Below, one piece after another: positions 62,133 to 64,000 of a DNA stretch of 64,000 nucleotides (its first letter is position 1; each line of letters begins with the position of its first letter). The translations under genes and the position numbers were made by a program. Origin of the DNA: Pseudisothecium myosuroides (lineage: Eukaryota; Streptophyta; Bryopsida; Hypnales; Lembophyllaceae); the NCBI GenBank assembly GCA_951799445.1, contig OX637296.1, positions 1,736,001 to 1,800,000 on the forward strand, in the 5' to 3' direction. Below the pieces are notes generated by a model. That model saw only the letters and a list, made by a program, of their open reading frames with translations. It made no database searches and was not told where the DNA came from.

Positions 62133-62801
62133 AATTTTGAATGCAAAGAGCATGGAAATAGAAATGTAATACTTGTAAATCACTCAAAGATAACGTATAC
62201 TAAAAATAACACCTCATTTTCTTGAATATATTTCACAAAGGAAAAAAACTCCATTATCCATGGACTGTAGTTTAGAGAACCAAAAACTTGAAGGTCATGA
62301 ATTTTGAATGCAAAGAGCATGGAAAAAATAATGTAGTACTTCTACATCACCCAAACATAAGGTATACTAAAAATAACACCTCATTTTCTTGAATATACTT
62401 CACAAAGGAAAAAACATCCATTATCCATGGACTGTAGTTTAGAGACCAAAAAACTTGATGGTCATGAATTTTGAATGCAAAGAGCATGAAAAAAAAAATG
62501 TACAAAATGTAAATGACCCAAAGATAACGTATACTAAAAATAACACCTCATTTTCTTGAATATACTTCACATAGGAAAAAAACTCCATTATCCATGGACT
62601 GTAGTTTAGAGAACCAAAAACTTGAAGGTCATGAATTTTGAATGCAAAGAGCATGGAAAAAAAAATGTACAAGTTGTTAATCACCCAAAGATAAAGTATA
62701 CTAAAAATAACACCTCATTTTCATGAATATACTTCACAAAGGAAAAAAACATCCATTATCCATGGACTGTAGTTTAGAGAACCAAAAACTTGAAGGTCAT
62801 G
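62133..62801 (+). repeat. Four-monomer module, copy 1 (partner 1,005-1,006 bp downstream)
   Basis: Order T5 (GGAAATAGAAATG), T2, a long-A-run T10 preceded by GAGACCAAAAAACTTG, then a GGAAAAAAAAATGTACAAG unit. The same order occurs at 63138-63807. This copy has GATGGTCATG (62457), ATAAGGTATAC and ATAAAGTATAC. Confidence 0.82.
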
Positions 62802-63137
62802 AATTTTGAATGCAAAGAGCATGAGAAAAAAAATGTAATACTTGTAAATCACTCAAAGATAACGTATACTAAAAATAACACCTCATTTTCTTGAATATAT
62901 TTCACAAAGCAAAAAAACATCCATTATCCATGGACTGTAGTTTAGAGAACCAAAAACTTGAAGGTCATGAATTTTGAATGCAAAGAGCATGAAAAAAAAA
63001 ATATGTACAAATTGTAAATGACCCAAAGATAACGTATACTGAAAATAACACCTCATTTTCTTGAATATACTTCACAAAGGAAAAAAACCCATTATCCATG
63101 GACTGTAGTTTAGAGAACCAAAAACTTGAAGGTCATG
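62802..63137 (+). repeat. Two monomers between the four-monomer modules
   Basis: One monomer has GCATGAGAAAAAAAATG with CACAAAGCAAAAAAAC. The next has TATGTACAAATTG, TGACCC and TATACTGAAAATAAC, and is shortened at AAAAAAACCCATT. No other content is seen. Confidence 0.7.
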
Positions 63138-64000
63138 AATTTTGAATGCAAAGAGCATGGAAACAGAAATGTAATACTTGTAAATCACTCAAAGATAACG
63201 TATACTAAAAAATAACACCTCATTTTCTTGAATATATTTCACAAAGGAAAAAAACTCCATTATCCATGGACTGTAGTTTAGAGAACCAAAAACTTCAAGG
63301 TCATGAATTTTGAATGCAAAGAGCATGGAAAAAATAATGTAGTACTTCTACATCACCCAAACATAACGTATACTAAAAATAACACCTCATTTTCTTGAAT
63401 ATATTTCACAAAGGAAAAAACATCCATTATCCATGGACTGTAGTTTAGAGACCAAAAAACTTGAAGGTCATGAATTTTGAATGCAAAGAGCATGAAAAAA
63501 AAAATGTACAAAATGTAAATGACCCAAAGATAACGTATACTAAAAATAACACCTCATTTTCTTGAATATACTTCACAAAGGAAAAAAACTCCATTATCCA
63601 TGGACTGTAGTTTAGAGAACCAAAAACTTGAAGGTCATGAATTTTGAATGCAAAGAGCATGGAAAGAAAAATGTACAAGTTGTAAATCACCCAAAGATAA
63701 CGTATACTAAAAATAACACCTCATTTTCTTGAATATATTTCACAAAGGAAAAAAACATCCATTATCCATGGACTGTAGTTTAGAGAACCAAAAACTTGAA
63801 GGTCATGAATTTTGAATGCAAAGAGCATGAAACAAAAAATGTACAAAATGTAAATGACCCAAATATAACGTATACTAAAAATAACACCTCATTTTCTTGA
63901 ATATATTTCACAAAGGAAAAAAACATCCATTATCCATGGACTGTAGTTTAGAGAACCAAAAACTTGAAGGTCATGAATTTTGAATGCAAAGAGCATGAAA
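63138..64000 (+). repeat. Four-monomer module, copy 2, and the right edge of the window
   Basis: 63138-63807 matches 62133-62801 with GGAAACAGAAATG and an extra A in ACTAAAAAATAAC. The last full monomer (from 63808) is T10 with CCCAAATATAACG. The final unit is cut at 64000, inside GAGCATGAAA, so the array continues. Confidence 0.8.

Larger units (their letters stand above)
1..64000 (+). repeat. Satellite DNA array, ~167-168 bp monomer, about 380 head-to-tail copies
   Basis: The same ~167-168 bp unit repeats from the first to the last base with no unrelated insertion. Successive monomer starts (AATTTTGAAT) fall at 1, 169, 337, 504, 671 and so on. All monomers I read have one orientation; I chose + arbitrarily. 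Landmarks in order are GCAAAGAGCATG (about 11-22), a variable cassette (21-60), GTATAC (63-68), AACACCTCATTTTCTTGAAT (75-94), CACAAAGG (102-109), TCCATGGA (125-132), GTAGTTTAGAGAACC (135-149) and CTTGAAGGTCATG (155-167). A counted monomer has 50 G/C in 167 bases, about 30%. Most length variation is one or two A residues in A-runs. Array architecture suggests centromeric or pericentromeric heterochromatin, but nothing in the bases proves that location. The family was not recognised, so no satellite name is given. Confidence 0.98.

Noticed and set aside
1..64000. CRISPR array
   Set aside because: The full ~167 bp unit repeats with no unique spacers. The variable cassette is a small set of recurring types, not unique sequence.
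1..64000. Ribosomal intergenic spacer repeats or telomeric repeats
   Set aside because: No rRNA-like sequence and no TTTAGGG/TTAGGG-type runs were seen. TTTAGAGAACC is a fixed satellite motif, not a telomere repeat.
1..64000. LTR retrotransposon or DNA transposon insertions
   Set aside because: I saw no break in monomer register longer than a few bases, no target-site duplication and no coding remnant of a transposase, integrase or reverse transcriptase.
1..64000. TATA-box promoters at GAATATATTTC and polyadenylation-like AATAAA strings
   Set aside because: These AT-rich strings occur in nearly every monomer and no transcript unit follows them, so they carry no specific support.
1..64000. 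CENP-B box
   Set aside because: No match to the TTCG....A..CGGG core was seen. CG dinucleotides are scarce, mostly the one in AACGTATAC.
1..64000. Inverted monomer blocks or array polarity switch
   Set aside because: CCATGGACTGTAG, CTTGAAGGTCATG and GCAAAGAGCAT keep one direction throughout; no reverse-complement block was found by reading.
1..64000. Assignment to a named plant satellite with a ~166-168 bp monomer
   Set aside because: Monomer length alone is not diagnostic and I could not recall a matching sequence with certainty. Naming a species or family would be a guess.
1..64000. A single array-wide higher-order repeat period
   Set aside because: Local periods of 1, 2, 3, 6, 11, 15, 17, 28 and 43/44 monomers are all seen in different places, and none extends over the whole window.

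Overview
The whole 64 kb window is one uninterrupted head-to-tail array of a single AT-rich satellite family. The monomer is about 167-168 bp, and 64,000/167.6 gives roughly 380 copies. Every monomer I read lies in the same orientation. A typical monomer (1-168) is about 30% G+C. I found no protein-coding gene, RNA gene, transposable element, CRISPR array or unique sequence. Both window edges cut through the array, so its true length and flanks are not visible. Short open frames do recur, mostly on the minus strand, but they are by-products of reading the satellite in one frame and I do not annotate them as genes.

The content points to a eukaryotic nuclear chromosome, in constitutive heterochromatin of centromeric, pericentromeric or subtelomeric type. 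A monomer near nucleosome length, head-to-tail order, nested multi-monomer duplications and the absence of genes are typical of centromeric satellites in plants and some animals. I do not recognise the family and cannot name the species. A centromeric role is an inference from architecture only.

The monomer has a very constant part, from the CCATGG site through CTTGAAGGTCATGAATTTTG to GCAAAGAGCAT. It also has a hypervariable cassette at about monomer positions 21-60. In monomer coordinates, position 1 is the first A of AATTTTGAAT. At least a dozen discrete cassette types occur, and I name them T1-T13: T1 = GAAACAAAAAATGTACAAG; T2 = GGAAAAAATAATGTAGTAC followed by TTCTACATC; T3 = GGAAAAAAAAATGTAGTAC; T4 = GGAAAGAAAAATGTAGTAC; T5 = GGAAACAAAAATGTAATAC; T6 = GAAACCAAAAAAGATAC; T7 = ATATGTAGAAG; T8 = GTACAAAACG; T9 = TGTGGTACTTGTTAATC; T10 = ACAAAATGTAAATGACCC; T11 = CCCAAGCAAAACG; T12 = GAGTATGGAAACAG; T13 = CATTTTTTTGAA with AACAACATT.

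Layout. 1-2.29 kb: block A copy 1, with a tandem three-monomer duplication. 2.29-8.19 kb: mixed T1/T3/T4/T5 monomers with a dimeric burst at 6.7-7.7 kb. 8.19-8.86 kb: T7, T6, a divergent T1 and T9. 8.86-10.65 kb: block A copy 2. 10.65-14.4 kb: T6/T7/T8-rich mosaic with a dimeric burst. 14.40-20.09 kb: two copies of a 17-monomer (2,848 bp) block that I cannot tell apart by eye. 20.1-34.9 kb: mosaic with 28-monomer (~4.7 kb) spaced block copies. About 34.5-36.2 kb: transition where the left-hand types (T6, T7, T9) stop and the right-hand types (T10-T13) begin. 36-38.4 kb: short dimeric and homotrimeric bursts. 38.4-43.05 kb: a 2,845 bp spaced pair. 42.38-56.94 kb: a tandem duplication of a 43/44-monomer superblock (7,194 and 7,362 bp), each copy holding an internal 15-monomer-spaced pair. 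56.9-64 kb: mosaic with 11-mer, 3-mer and 6-mer spaced pairs.

Nothing here works together as genes. The biology on view is satellite evolution: repeated unequal exchange and conversion at scales from one monomer to 44 monomers, leaving two homogenisation domains in one array.
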